11,592 nt of DNA from Hyphomicrobiales bacterium (GTDB taxonomy: Bacteria > Pseudomonadota > Alphaproteobacteria > Rhizobiales > Aestuariivirgaceae), in assembly GCA_027031305.1 (NCBI GenBank), contig JALVRJ010000300.1, positions 1-11,592 on the forward strand, in the 5' to 3' direction. The position numbers and the translations under genes are program-made. A model generated the notes under the pieces. It saw only the letters and a program-made list of their open reading frames with translations. It had not been told where the DNA came from and did not search any database. Below are positions 1 to 6,743 of the stretch, in pieces; within the stretch, counting starts at the first letter, position 1, and every line of letters begins with the position of its first letter.

Positions 1-1794
1 CGCCGCCTTGGCCAGCTGGATGGCGCGCACGTCCTCTTGCGTGATAATTATTTCTTTCTGCGCTGAGGCGCTGGCGGTTCCGGCCCGCTCCCCCGCCCAG
101 CCACCCGATATGGTGGGGGCAGGTGGCTGGCCGGGGGATCGGGCCTTATTGTCTTGCGCTGAAGTGTCGTCGCTCCGCCCTCCCTCTCTCCGATGCAGGA
201 TATAGGCGAAGCCGCGGCCGCGTGCTTCCACCCACGGGCTTTTTCCTGCCAGCTCGGCGTTGAAGCGGCCGTTGGCGTCGATGACACCGCTCAGGAACAT
301 CTCGGCCACCGCCTCGATGATGCCGGAGCCGCAAATGCCGGTGATGCCGATATCCTTGATGGCCTCCTCGAAGCCTGCCGCGTCCGACCACAGGTCGCAG
401 CCGATGACCTTGAAGCGGGGCTGCAATGTCTCGCGGTCGATGCGCACGCGCTCGATGGCGCCCGGCGCGGCACGCTGGCCGTGGGAGATTTCCGCACCTT
501 CGAAGGCGGGGCCGGTGGGGGAGGAACAGGCCAGCAGGCGTTCGCGGTTGCCGAGAATGATCTCGGCATTGGTGCCCACGTCCACGATGAGCGAGATTTC
601 ATCGCGCTCATGCGGCGCCTCGGCCAGCACAACGGCGGCGGCGTCGGCGCCGACGTGGCCGGCGATGCAGGGCAGGGTGTAGAGCCGCGCGGCGGGGGCG
701 GGGGTTGTGAGCCCCAAGTCGCGGGCGGGCAGCTCCAGCGCGTTCGAGACGGCGAGCGCGAAGGGGGCCTGGCCCAGCTCCTTCGGGTCGATGCCCAGAA
801 ACAGGTGGTGCATGACGGGGTTGCCCACCACCGTGATGTCGAGGATGTCGGCGGCGCCGTATCCCGCCTCTTCCGCCGCTTCCTTCGCCAGCCGGTTGAT
901 GGCCTCGCGCACGGCCTTCGTCATTTCCGCCGCACCGTTCTCGTGCATCATGGCGTAGGAGACGCGGCTCATGAGGTCTTCGCCGAAGCGGATCTGCGGG
1001 TTCATTGTCCCCTTCGCGGCCAGCACCCTGCCGGTGTGCAGGTCGGTCAGGTGGGCGGCGATGGTGGTGGAGCCGATGTCCAGCGCCAGGCCGATAAGCG
1101 TTTCATCCACGCCCGGGCGCACGTCCACCAGCATGGGCGCGGCATCGAGGTGCGGCTGGTGGATGATGGCGGTGACCTGCCAGCCGCCCTTGCGCAGGGC
1201 CGCTTGCAGCTTAGGTAGAACGGCCGGGTCGGGCACGAGGTCGTGCACGTTCCACTCTTCCTCCAGCGCCTGCGCGAGGCGATCGAAATCGGAGGAGGGG
1301 GCGTCCAGCCGCGGTTTTTCCACCTCCACCGGCAGGGCGCGCAGCAGCGGGTCCACCTCCACCGGGCGGCTGTCGGCTTCCTTGCGCACCAGTTGGCGGT
1401 GCAGTTGGCTCTCGGGCGGCACGTCCACCACGACGTCGCCCAGCAAACGTGCCTGGCAGGCCAGCCGATGACCGGGCCTAAGTCCTCTCAGGCGATCGTA
1501 CCTTTTTTCCGCTTCCGTTTCCGGGCTTATGTGTTCGGTCGATGAATCAATGCCTTCCTTGTCGAACCTGCCAGTTTGAATCCGCACCTGGCAGCGCCCG
1601 CAGATGGCGCGTCCGCCACAGGCCGAATCGACATCAACACCCAGACGGCGGGCGGCGGCGAGCAGGGTTTCGCCTGCCGGCACCTCGCCACGGCGGCCCG
1701 AGGGCAGGAACAGCACGCGCACAGGCTTCTTCTCCGCTGCCTCCGCCCTGGAGGAGCGGGCTGTTTCCGCTTGCTTGTCGTGCTTTTCCGTCAC
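1..1794 (-). CDS. RACo/RamA-like corrinoid-activating protein, 2Fe-2S ferredoxin + DUF4445 ASKHA ATPase (3' end outside window)
   Basis: Probably reduces the inactive Co(II) form of a corrinoid protein back to Co(I), coupling ATP hydrolysis to electron transfer. The frame is open for 598 codons and leaves the window before a stop. The GTG at 1794 is the first start after an in-frame TGA. Residues 25-125 form a ferredoxin domain with C59-x5-C65-x2-C68 and C113 as the 2Fe-2S ligands. From about residue 232 comes the ASKHA ATPase-like part: LALDIGSTT (phosphate 1), VVGNPVMHH (323-331), IVDVGTNAE (403-411), GPAFEGAEIS (428-437) and GICGSGIIEA (487-496). This order is typical of DUF4445/RACo proteins. 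Residues about 536-579 are a low-complexity insertion holding a DNA palindrome. The conserved tail then resumes with ITQEDVRAIQLAKAA. It lies 103 bp downstream of purB on the same strand. The likely partner is a cobalamin methyltransferase system such as the one at 7718. The family call is firm; the exact corrinoid partner is inferred. Confidence 0.9.
   Translation of the reverse strand, partial: MTEKHDKQAETARSSRAEAAEKKPVRVLFLPSGRRGEVPAGETLLAAARRLGVDVDSACGGRAICGRCQVRIQTGRFDKEGIDSSTEHISPETEAEKRYDRLRGLRPGHRLACQARLLGDVVVDVPPESQLHRQLVRKEADSRPVEVDPLLRALPVEVEKPRLDAPSSDFDRLAQALEEEWNVHDLVPDPAVLPKLQAALRKGGWQVTAIIHQPHLDAAPMLVDVRPGVDETLIGLALDIGSTTIAAHLTDLHTGRVLAAKGTMNPQIRFGEDLMSRVSYAMMHENGAAEMTKAVREAINRLAKEAAEEAGYGAADILDITVVGNPVMHHLFLGIDPKELGQAPFALAVSNALELPARDLGLTTPAPAARLYTLPCIAGHVGADAAAVVLAEAPHERDEISLIVDVGTNAEIILGNRERLLACSSPTGPAFEGAEISHGQRAAPGAIERVRIDRETLQPRFKVIGCDLWSDAAGFEEAIKDIGITGICGSGIIEAVAEMFLSGVIDANGRFNAELAGKSPWVEARGRGFAYILHRREGGRSDDTSAQDNKARSPGQPPAPTISGGWAGERAGTASASAQKEIIITQEDVRAIQLAKAA
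74..145. repeat. Palindromic element inside the DUF4445 gene (copy A)
   Basis: Positions 82-105 and 122-145 are inverted repeats matching at 22 of 24 positions (mismatches 88/139 and 96/131), with a 16-nt loop. They would form a strong hairpin. Positions 74-109 match 8699-8734 with one mismatch, so this is a dispersed repeat and not just a local hairpin. It is read in frame as residues about 550-571 of the DUF4445 protein, giving a Pro/Gly/Ser-rich linker. Its arms begin GGCCCG and contain CCCCCGCCCAGCCA or the near-complement. Confidence 0.8.
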
Positions 1795-1866
1795 GTTTTC
1801 ATTTTCGCGTCATGCCGAAACGGGCCACAGGTTTGTGCTGGATGCATTCAAGCAGGCCCACACGGG

Positions 1867-1889
1867 ATTTCCGGCTTTCGCCGGAATGA
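1867..1889. repeat. REP-like short palindrome after purB, possible purB terminator
   Basis: A perfect 7-bp stem TTCCGGC / GCCGGAA (1869-1875 and 1880-1886) encloses a TTTC loop and is followed by TGACGA. It resembles the widespread proteobacterial 'ATTCCCGC..GCGGGAAT' dispersed repeats. It sits 9-31 nt beyond the purB stop, between two genes on the same strand, and has no T-run. It may attenuate or end purB transcription, or protect the transcript 3' end. Otherwise the 103-bp gap holds nothing I recognise. Confidence 0.5.
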
Positions 1890-1897
1890 CGAGGAAA

Positions 1898-3205
1898 TCA
1901 CGCCTCGCCGAACACGCGGCGGAAGATCGTGTCCACGTGCTTGGTGTGGTAGCCCAGGTCGAACAGGCTTTCCAGCTCTTCGTCCGAGAGGTATTTCTTC
2001 ACGTCCTCGTCCTGCTTCAGCAGGGTGAGGAAGTCGCCCTTGCCTTCCCACACGGGCATGGCGTTGCGCTGCACCACGCGGTAGGCCTCCTCGCGGCTCA
2101 TGCCGGCCTGGGTGAGCGCCAGCAGCACGCGCTGCGAGTGAATCAGCCCGCCCAGCAGGTTCAGGTTCTTCTCCATGCGGTCGGGATACACCACCAGCTT
2201 GTCGATGACGCCCGCCAGGCGGCGCAGGGCGAAATCCAGGTGCACGGTGGTGTCCGGGCCGATGCCGCGCTCCACTGAAGAGTGCGAGATGTCGCGTTCG
2301 TGCCACAGGGCCACGTTTTCCAGCGCGGGGATGACGCTCATGCGCACCAGCCGGGCCAGCCCGGTGAGGTTTTCCGTGAGGATGGGGTTGCGCTTGTGCG
2401 GCATGGCCGAGGAGCCTTTCTGGCCGGGCGAGAAATATTCCTCCGCTTCCAGCACCTCGGTGCGTTGCAGGTGGCGGACTTCCACCGCCAGGCGCTCGAT
2501 GGACGAGGCGATGACGGCCAGCGCGGCGAAATACATGGCGTGCCGGTCGCGCGGGATGACCTGGGTGGAGATGGGCTCGGGCTTGAGCCCAAGCTTCTTC
2601 GCCACGTATTCCTCCACATACGGGTCGATGTTGGCGAAGGTGCCAACGGCGCCGGAAATGGCGCAGGTGGCCACCTGATCGCGCGCGAACTGAAGGCGCT
2701 CTCTCGCTCGGGAGAACTCGGCGTAGAAAGTGGCCAGCTTCAGGCCGAAGGTGGTGGGCTCGGCGTGAATGCCGTGCGAGCGGCCGATGCAGACGGTGTC
2801 CTTGTGCTCGAAGGCGCGCTTCTTCAGCGCCGCGAGCACCATGTCGAGATCTTCCAGCAGAATGTCGGCGGCGCGCACCAGCTGCACGTTGAAACATGTG
2901 TCCAGCACATCCGAAGACGTCATGCCCTGGTGCACGTAGCGCGCCTCCGGGCCGACGATCTCGGCGAGATGGGTGAGGAAGGCGATGACGTCATGCTTCA
3001 CTTCCCGCTCGATTTCCTCGATGCGCGCGACGTCGAAGGTGGCCTTCGAGCCCTTTTCCCAGATGACCTTCGCGGCTTGCCTGGGGATGACGCCCAATTC
3101 GGCCTGGGCCTCGGCCGCGTAGGCCTCGATTTCGAACCAGATGCGGAACTTGGTTTCCTGCGACCAGATGTCGGCCATTTCGGCGCGGGTGTAGCGCGGG
3201 ATCAT
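1898..3205 (-). CDS. purB: Adenylosuccinate lyase
   Basis: Cytosolic enzyme of purine synthesis. It cleaves SAICAR to AICAR and adenylosuccinate to AMP, releasing fumarate both times. The 435-residue protein is close to the B. subtilis enzyme in length. The fumarate-lyase signature GSSAMPHKRNP is at 264-274 on the mobile catalytic loop. Expected active-site positions are present: H71 (KHDV), H92 in VHQGMTSSD, and H144 in SHGIHAEP, matching B. subtilis H68, H89 and H141. The ATG at 3205 is chosen because AGGAGG lies 8 nt upstream and the family N-terminus (MIPRYTRAEMADIW) begins there. An upstream in-frame ATG at 3328 would add 41 non-conserved residues. It stands alone or is first in a transcript leading into the DUF4445 gene. 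Confidence 0.97.
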   Translation of the reverse strand: MIPRYTRAEMADIWSQETKFRIWFEIEAYAAEAQAELGVIPRQAAKVIWEKGSKATFDVARIEEIEREVKHDVIAFLTHLAEIVGPEARYVHQGMTSSDVLDTCFNVQLVRAADILLEDLDMVLAALKKRAFEHKDTVCIGRSHGIHAEPTTFGLKLATFYAEFSRARERLQFARDQVATCAISGAVGTFANIDPYVEEYVAKKLGLKPEPISTQVIPRDRHAMYFAALAVIASSIERLAVEVRHLQRTEVLEAEEYFSPGQKGSSAMPHKRNPILTENLTGLARLVRMSVIPALENVALWHERDISHSSVERGIGPDTTVHLDFALRRLAGVIDKLVVYPDRMEKNLNLLGGLIHSQRVLLALTQAGMSREEAYRVVQRNAMPVWEGKGDFLTLLKQDEDVKKYLSDEELESLFDLGYHTKHVDTIFRRVFGEA

Positions 3206-3442
3206 GGAATGGTGCCTCCTCGTCTGACGCCAAGCGGGATTGTTCGCTCGTTGCGGCATGGCCCCGCGCGGGAAAGTTGTCAAGCGTCGGCAAAACGAGG
3301 GAATGCAGGACGGGGCGGCAAGTTGCATAAAATTGTGGCTCGAAAATTCATCGCGCCGATAACCACGATCCTTGGCCCTGTCTTAACATTTTGGTGAGAG
3401 GTTCAACCATCAGTGAGTGGTATCATATGGGGGCCAATTGAG
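3206..3442. other. Divergent intergenic region between purB and the TadG-like gene
   Basis: These 237 bp must carry promoters for both directions. For purB there is a TTGACA on the minus strand (complement of 3278-3283), but the expected -10 position reads CATGCC, which is a poor match, so I do not call it a promoter. On the plus side the region is AT-richer from 3325 to 3395 without a convincing -35/-10 pair. I see no further gene, riboswitch or RNA gene here. Confidence 0.5.
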
Positions 3443-4843
3443 ATGAGCACGTGGAAACAGAAGAGCCAACGTTTCGCAAACGAGGCGAAGGGTAGCGTCA
3501 GCATCCTGGTGGCGGTGAGCCTGCCGGTGCTGGTATTGCTGGCGGGTGGCGCGCTGGACTACGCGCGCAAGAACGACATGAAGGTGAAGTTGCAGTCAGC
3601 GGTGGATGGCGCCTTGCTGGCTACCTTGAGCTACCAGAAATCGCATCCTGACGCGACGACCGATGAGCTCTTCGAACGGTATTCGAAGGAGCTGCGCCAA
3701 CGCGTCGCGCCCAGGCTGAGCTCCCGGGGGCTCACGCTGAAGAGCAAGACTCTCCAGAAAGTGGGAGAGGGGAGTTTTCGCACGGTCGTGAAGGCCAGCG
3801 TGGACACCAATTTCCTGCGCCTTGCCGCCATCGACACCTTGCCCTTGCAGGTGATTGCGGAGGCGAAGTCTTCGCGCAGCCGCACGGAAGTGGCGCTGGT
3901 GCTGGACGTGACGGGATCCATGGCGGGATCGAAGCTGCGCGAATTGAAGCGGGCCGCGAAAAACTTCCTGGATACCATCGACGACAAGATCGCCAGCAAT
4001 GATCCGCGAGACTTTCGCGTGGCGCTGGTGCCGTTTTCCCACTACGTGAACGTGGGAATGCAAAACCGCAACGCCAGCTGGATGCAGGTGCCGCAAGACC
4101 GGACGGTGGAGTTGCGTAATTGGCGGGGCAGGGTCATCAGGCGCAAGCGCATCGAATGGGAAGGCTGCGCCGGTTCGCGGAACTATCCGCTCAACATGAA
4201 GGATGAGAGCTACGGGACCAAGGTTCCGGGCGTGATGAACTACGCGCGCAGGAAGACCGCCTCGGAAAGCAGCTATTATGGCTATGACTATTCCTGGCGG
4301 GGACGGAACAGGTGTCCGGATACGCCCATCATGCCGCTGAAAAGCGTCAAGGAGGAAAAGGACACGCTGAAGCAGGCCATCGATTCCTTCCGCGCCGGAG
4401 GCTGGACATACATCCCCGCCGGCCTGATGTGGGGGTGGCGCGTGCTGTCGCCGAATGAACCCTATACCGAGGGCGCGGACGCACAAGAGGTGAAGCAACA
4501 CAACGTGCGCAAGGTCATCGTGCTGATGACCGACGGTGCGAACACGCGCGCGCCCTACCGGAACTCGTCCATTTACTACTACAAGGATCATCGCTCATTC
4601 TACGCCAGCTACGCCAACCGGCTGACGCGAGAAGCTTGCGACAACATCAAGGCCATCAACCCGGCCACGGGGCGGCGCAACGCGGACATCATCACCATCA
4701 CGTTCAACGTTCGCAATCCCACCATCAAGCAGTTGATGCGCGATTGCGCCACGCTCGGTTCCTATGATGTAGGCAGCGGCCAGCTGGTGAAGGTTTTCGA
4801 GGAAATTGCCGGCCAGCTCACGGATCTGCATCTTTCCGAGTAA
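3443..4843 (+). CDS. TadG-like pilus-assembly protein with von Willebrand A domain
   Basis: A 466-residue membrane-anchored protein. A short basic N-terminus leads to a hydrophobic segment at about 18-36 with the TadE/TadG-like run GSVSILVAVSLPVLVLLAGG followed by ALDYARK. This is the flp-pilus pseudopilin-like anchor, with the rest outside the inner membrane. Residues about 147-460 form a VWA domain. The metal-ion-dependent adhesion site is complete: DVTGSM (155-160), GGWTYIP with T322, and MTDGAN (362-367). A Tyr/Arg-rich stretch (about 245-292) and a YYY loop (about 377-392) interrupt the fold. Four cysteines (242, 291, 399, 435) could pair. No other tad/cpa gene is visible, so it is an orphan here. 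ATG 3443 is preferred because it gives the typical short N-terminus. GTG 3413 in the same frame is a real alternative, with GAGAGG upstream. The gene ends just before a strong terminator. Confidence 0.85.
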   Translation: MSTWKQKSQRFANEAKGSVSILVAVSLPVLVLLAGGALDYARKNDMKVKLQSAVDGALLATLSYQKSHPDATTDELFERYSKELRQRVAPRLSSRGLTLKSKTLQKVGEGSFRTVVKASVDTNFLRLAAIDTLPLQVIAEAKSSRSRTEVALVLDVTGSMAGSKLRELKRAAKNFLDTIDDKIASNDPRDFRVALVPFSHYVNVGMQNRNASWMQVPQDRTVELRNWRGRVIRRKRIEWEGCAGSRNYPLNMKDESYGTKVPGVMNYARRKTASESSYYGYDYSWRGRNRCPDTPIMPLKSVKEEKDTLKQAIDSFRAGGWTYIPAGLMWGWRVLSPNEPYTEGADAQEVKQHNVRKVIVLMTDGANTRAPYRNSSIYYYKDHRSFYASYANRLTREACDNIKAINPATGRRNADIITITFNVRNPTIKQLMRDCATLGSYDVGSGQLVKVFEEIAGQLTDLHLSE

Positions 4844-4872
4844 AGGGTGCTGCGAGATCCTTCGTGCCACAC

Positions 4873-4906
4873 ACCCGCCCGGCGCTCTGGCCGGGCGGGT
4901 TTTTTT
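4873..4906 (+). terminator. Rho-independent terminator of the TadG-like gene
   Basis: A perfect 11-bp GC-rich stem, ACCCGCCCGGC (4873-4883) and GCCGGGCGGGT (4890-4900), with a 6-nt loop is followed directly by a run of T residues. It lies 29 nt after the stop. It separates this gene from the next one, whose ribosome binding site begins about 35 nt further on. Confidence 0.93.
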
Positions 4907-4949
4907 CTGCTTTTTTCCACCGAGGAGGAACCTACGGGAGGGTAGAGCG

Positions 4950-5291
4950 ATGAAGGGCTTTCTGATCAACATGATGACGGCCATGATGCCGTTCATGAAA
5001 CCACTGGTGTGGCTGGCGCTGGCGGCTTTCGTCCTGGGGCTGGCACTGGGCTTGTTGAACATCGAGGGTGGGCGGCGCTTCGCCCGGGTGGCCTTGCGCG
5101 TGTTGGTGGCCATTGGCGTATTTTTCATTGTTGCGCAGTTGATGGGCATTTGGCTGGGGGCCGAGCCGAAGATCAACTTCGGAGATTCGAGCAAGTTCGA
5201 GTTCATTCTGGTGCCATTCTGGCAGCTGGGCCTGGTCATGCTGGCCGCGGCGCTGGTGTTGCGCGGCCTGATGGGCTGGCGGCGGGGATGA
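4950..5291 (+). CDS. Small inner-membrane protein, three predicted helices, unknown function
   Basis: I do not recognise the family. The 113-residue protein has hydrophobic segments at about 17-36, 46-69 and 86-106. The first two are separated by a short positive loop (EGGRRFAR), and the second and third by a polar loop containing EPKINFGDSSKFEF. It ends in WRRG. The N-terminus is Met-rich (four Met in the first 16 residues after M1). ATG 4950 is chosen because GGGAGG precedes it with normal spacing. Extending the frame to 4806 would overlap the TadG gene and its terminator and adds implausible sequence. It follows a terminator, so it needs its own promoter in the 40 bp before it, or readthrough. 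It is convergent with the DUF2147-like gene. Confidence 0.8.
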   Translation: MKGFLINMMTAMMPFMKPLVWLALAAFVLGLALGLLNIEGGRRFARVALRVLVAIGVFFIVAQLMGIWLGAEPKINFGDSSKFEFILVPFWQLGLVMLAAALVLRGLMGWRRG

Positions 5292-5350
5292 GGGATGTTT
5301 TCGCGTGGCAATGGCCGTGCCTGCCGCCGGAGGGGAGTGAACGCATAATA

Positions 5351-5377
5351 AGGGCCGGCACCATGTGTGCCGGCCCT
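5351..5377. terminator. Hairpin between convergent genes, probable bidirectional terminator
   Basis: A perfect 11-bp stem AGGGCCGGCAC / GTGCCGGCCCT (5351-5361 and 5367-5377) with a 5-nt loop lies between a plus-strand stop at 5291 and a minus-strand stop at 5403. The T-rich tails are short (TTTC on plus, TTATTAT on minus). The stem is strong and the position right, so it probably ends both transcripts. Confidence 0.75.
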
Positions 5378-5402
5378 TTCGGTCATCGCATGAGGGCGTG
5401 AT

Positions 5403-5771
5403 TTACTTGACACGCACGAAGGTGCCGGAAGCGCAGGCGCCATCGGCCGTGCAGCCATCCAGGCGCCAGGTATCCTTGTCCGCCATGGTGATCTTGGTGT
5501 TGTAGACCTGCTCGTTGACTGGGTGCTTGACCTTGCCAACGAAATGATCGCCATCCTTCTTCATGGCGGACTGGATCATCTCCATGCCGACGTTCTTGGG
5601 GCCGGAGGCCACCTTGCAGGAAATGCCGAAATCGCCGCCCTTGGCGCATTCGACGACGAAATCCTGCCATTTCCACTTGCCAACCATGTCGTCGATGTCA
5701 GCGGCCAGCGCGGCGGCGCCGAACGCTCCGGCCGATACGATGCCCAGTGCGAATGCCGCGATGCGTTTCAT
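5403..5771 (-). CDS. Secreted DUF2147-like small protein
   Basis: A 122-residue exported protein. Residues 1-23 are a signal peptide (MKR, hydrophobic core, then AALA cleavage before ADIDDMV). The mature part starts with GKWKW. It contains C42 and C52 in FVVEC...GISCKV, a VNEQVYNTKI segment, and ends LDGC..DGAC...FVRV. That pattern is like DUF2147 proteins, which have GxW, 'NP..Y..K' and a terminal GC..G..C..W.RV motif. The four cysteines (42, 52, 107, 113) suggest two periplasmic disulfides. The function of the family is unknown. ATG 5771 is supported by a GGGAGAAG ribosome site and the signal peptide. An ATG 33 bp upstream is less likely. A good promoter with an embedded inverted repeat lies about 75 bp upstream. 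Confidence 0.75.
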   Translation of the reverse strand: MKRIAAFALGIVSAGAFGAAALAADIDDMVGKWKWQDFVVECAKGGDFGISCKVASGPKNVGMEMIQSAMKKDGDHFVGKVKHPVNEQVYNTKITMADKDTWRLDGCTADGACASGTFVRVK

Positions 5772-5843
5772 GACGCTTCTCCCTTTTCTCGGTTGTGTTG
5801 ACACGTTTCTCTCTTCCGGCGCCGCTCTTGGCGCGGCTCGGCC

Positions 5844-5871
5844 ATTATATACGAATATGAGTATATGGAAA
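5844..5871 (-). promoter_or_regulatory. Predicted promoter with operator-like inverted repeat for the DUF2147-like gene
   Basis: On the minus strand, TTTCCA (complement of 5866-5871) and a perfect TATAAT (complement of 5844-5849) are 16 bp apart. Almost filling the spacer is a perfect inverted repeat, ATATAC-N8-GTATAT (5847-5866). A dimeric repressor bound there would block RNA polymerase. The expected leader is about 65 nt. This AT-rich block stands out from the GC-rich surroundings. The regulator is unknown; ArsR-, MarR- or PadR-type proteins use AT-rich sites like this. Confidence 0.6.
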
Positions 5872-5946
5872 TAGCATGGTGAAAATTAGGCGCAGAGGTG
5901 ACGTTCACATGGGTGGAACGGTCCGTGGCGCATTCGGGCGGCAAGA

Positions 5947-6513
5947 TCAATTCAATCGCGCCAGAAAAGTCGCCATGTTGTTGTTCGATTCACGCAACAT
6001 CCGGCGAAAGCGGCCACGCAACAGCTGCGCCATCCACATGCCGCGAAAGTTCACGTCGATGATGCGCCCGCCACGAATTTTCCAGATAACCTTGCTGCTG
6101 CCAATGCGGGTAACGACCCTGTTGCCGCGGCAGGAGATGATTTCCACCTTGCCACTCTTGACGCCGCGCCCGACCTGGGCCAGCTGGCGCGAGGCGTAAC
6201 GGGTGGCGCGCCTGATATAGAGAGCCTTTTGTGCCGGGGAGAGCTTGCGGGCATGGCGGCCGAGGGCAAACAGCATGACCCGGCGCATGTGCACGTGGCG
6301 TTTCAAAGCGCGTGCCAGGGCCACCGGCGATCCGGACTTGCCCGCCTTCATGAAGTCCCGCGCCGCGCGCGCGACCACCTTCGCGGCGGCACAGGAAGCC
6401 GCCGGGCGGGCGTGCGCGGGCGGCAAGGAGCCAAGAAGGGGCAGGACAAGCAGCATGATCATCGATGCCATCGCAATTGACAGCAGACGAATCGCGCGTG
6501 TCGTTGGAGCCAT
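5947..6513 (-). CDS. MlaC/Ttg2D-like periplasmic phospholipid-binding protein, orphan
   Basis: A 188-residue exported protein, about the usual MlaC length. MlaC shuttles phospholipids between the outer-membrane MlaA complex and the inner-membrane MlaFEDB transporter. Residues 1-35 look like a long signal peptide ending PPAHA. The C-terminal half matches the family pattern: WKIRGGRIIDVNFRGMWMAQLLRGRFRRML, then a closing helix ending ATFLARL. The N-terminal half is less typical. The mature protein is very basic, about 36 Lys/Arg against 4 Asp/Glu. C41 and C128 are its only cysteines. ATG 6513 has GGGAGGG 6 nt upstream. The long upstream extension of the same frame is non-coding-like. No mlaA, mlaD, mlaE or mlaF is nearby. 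It is divergent from metF. A distant family member with a changed ligand is possible. Confidence 0.7.
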   Translation of the reverse strand: MAPTTRAIRLLSIAMASMIMLLVLPLLGSLPPAHARPAASCAAAKVVARAARDFMKAGKSGSPVALARALKRHVHMRRVMLFALGRHARKLSPAQKALYIRRATRYASRQLAQVGRGVKSGKVEIISCRGNRVVTRIGSSKVIWKIRGGRIIDVNFRGMWMAQLLRGRFRRMLRESNNNMATFLARLN

Positions 6514-6678
6514 TTGGCAACCCTCCCGAAATTTCGGATCAAAATGCCGATGCCTCCACCCTCCAGCCGTGACAACCATAACACAAAACGGGAGAAAATC
6601 ACGCCCCATGCGCGCATCGTTCGCGGGTTCGGGCCATTCGGCTTGACAAGGCTTCCGGCTTTGTGATTGAACCGACGG

Positions 6679-6700
6679 ACATAAAGATTTCCTTATATGT
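6679..6700 (+). promoter_or_regulatory. SahR-like operator upstream of metF
   Basis: A 22-bp imperfect palindrome with ends ACATA and TATGT. Its core ATAAAGATTTCCTTAT matches, at 14 of 16 positions, the ATAAAGATATCTTTAT type of site that I recall for SahR, an ArsR-family repressor of methionine-cycle genes in Proteobacteria that senses S-adenosylhomocysteine. TTATAT (6694-6699), within the site, is a plausible -10 element. A TTGACA also occurs further upstream at 6643-6648. The site is 44 nt before the metF start. The match is from memory, not from a search. Confidence 0.6.
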
Positions 6701-6743
6701 TTTCCGGATAGTGCCCGGATGTGCAAATCGGGGAAGCGAGAAC

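Noticed and set aside
193..1218. Long plus-strand open frame
   Set aside because: Antisense to the DUF4445 gene; composition is His/Gly/Arg-rich and there are no family motifs, while the minus strand reads a clear ferredoxin/ASKHA protein.
1604..2278. Plus-strand open frame across the purB-DUF4445 gap
   Set aside because: It overlaps two well-supported minus-strand genes and includes the REP-like palindrome; no domain is seen.
3255..3283. sigma-70 promoter for purB based on TTGACA
   Set aside because: The -35 box is perfect, but the -10 position reads CATGCC and the spacer is very GC-rich, so it is not called.
2282..3397. Long plus-strand open frame opposite purB
   Set aside because: Mirror of the purB coding sequence in GC-rich DNA, with no recognisable domain.
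3596..4591. Long minus-strand open frame opposite the TadG-like gene
   Set aside because: The plus strand carries an intact TadG/VWA protein with a complete MIDAS site; the antisense frame has no motif.
6514..6743. SAM or SAH riboswitch upstream of metF
   Set aside because: I looked for stem arrangements typical of SAM-II or SAH aptamers and found none convincing. The AT-rich protein-type operator explains the region better.
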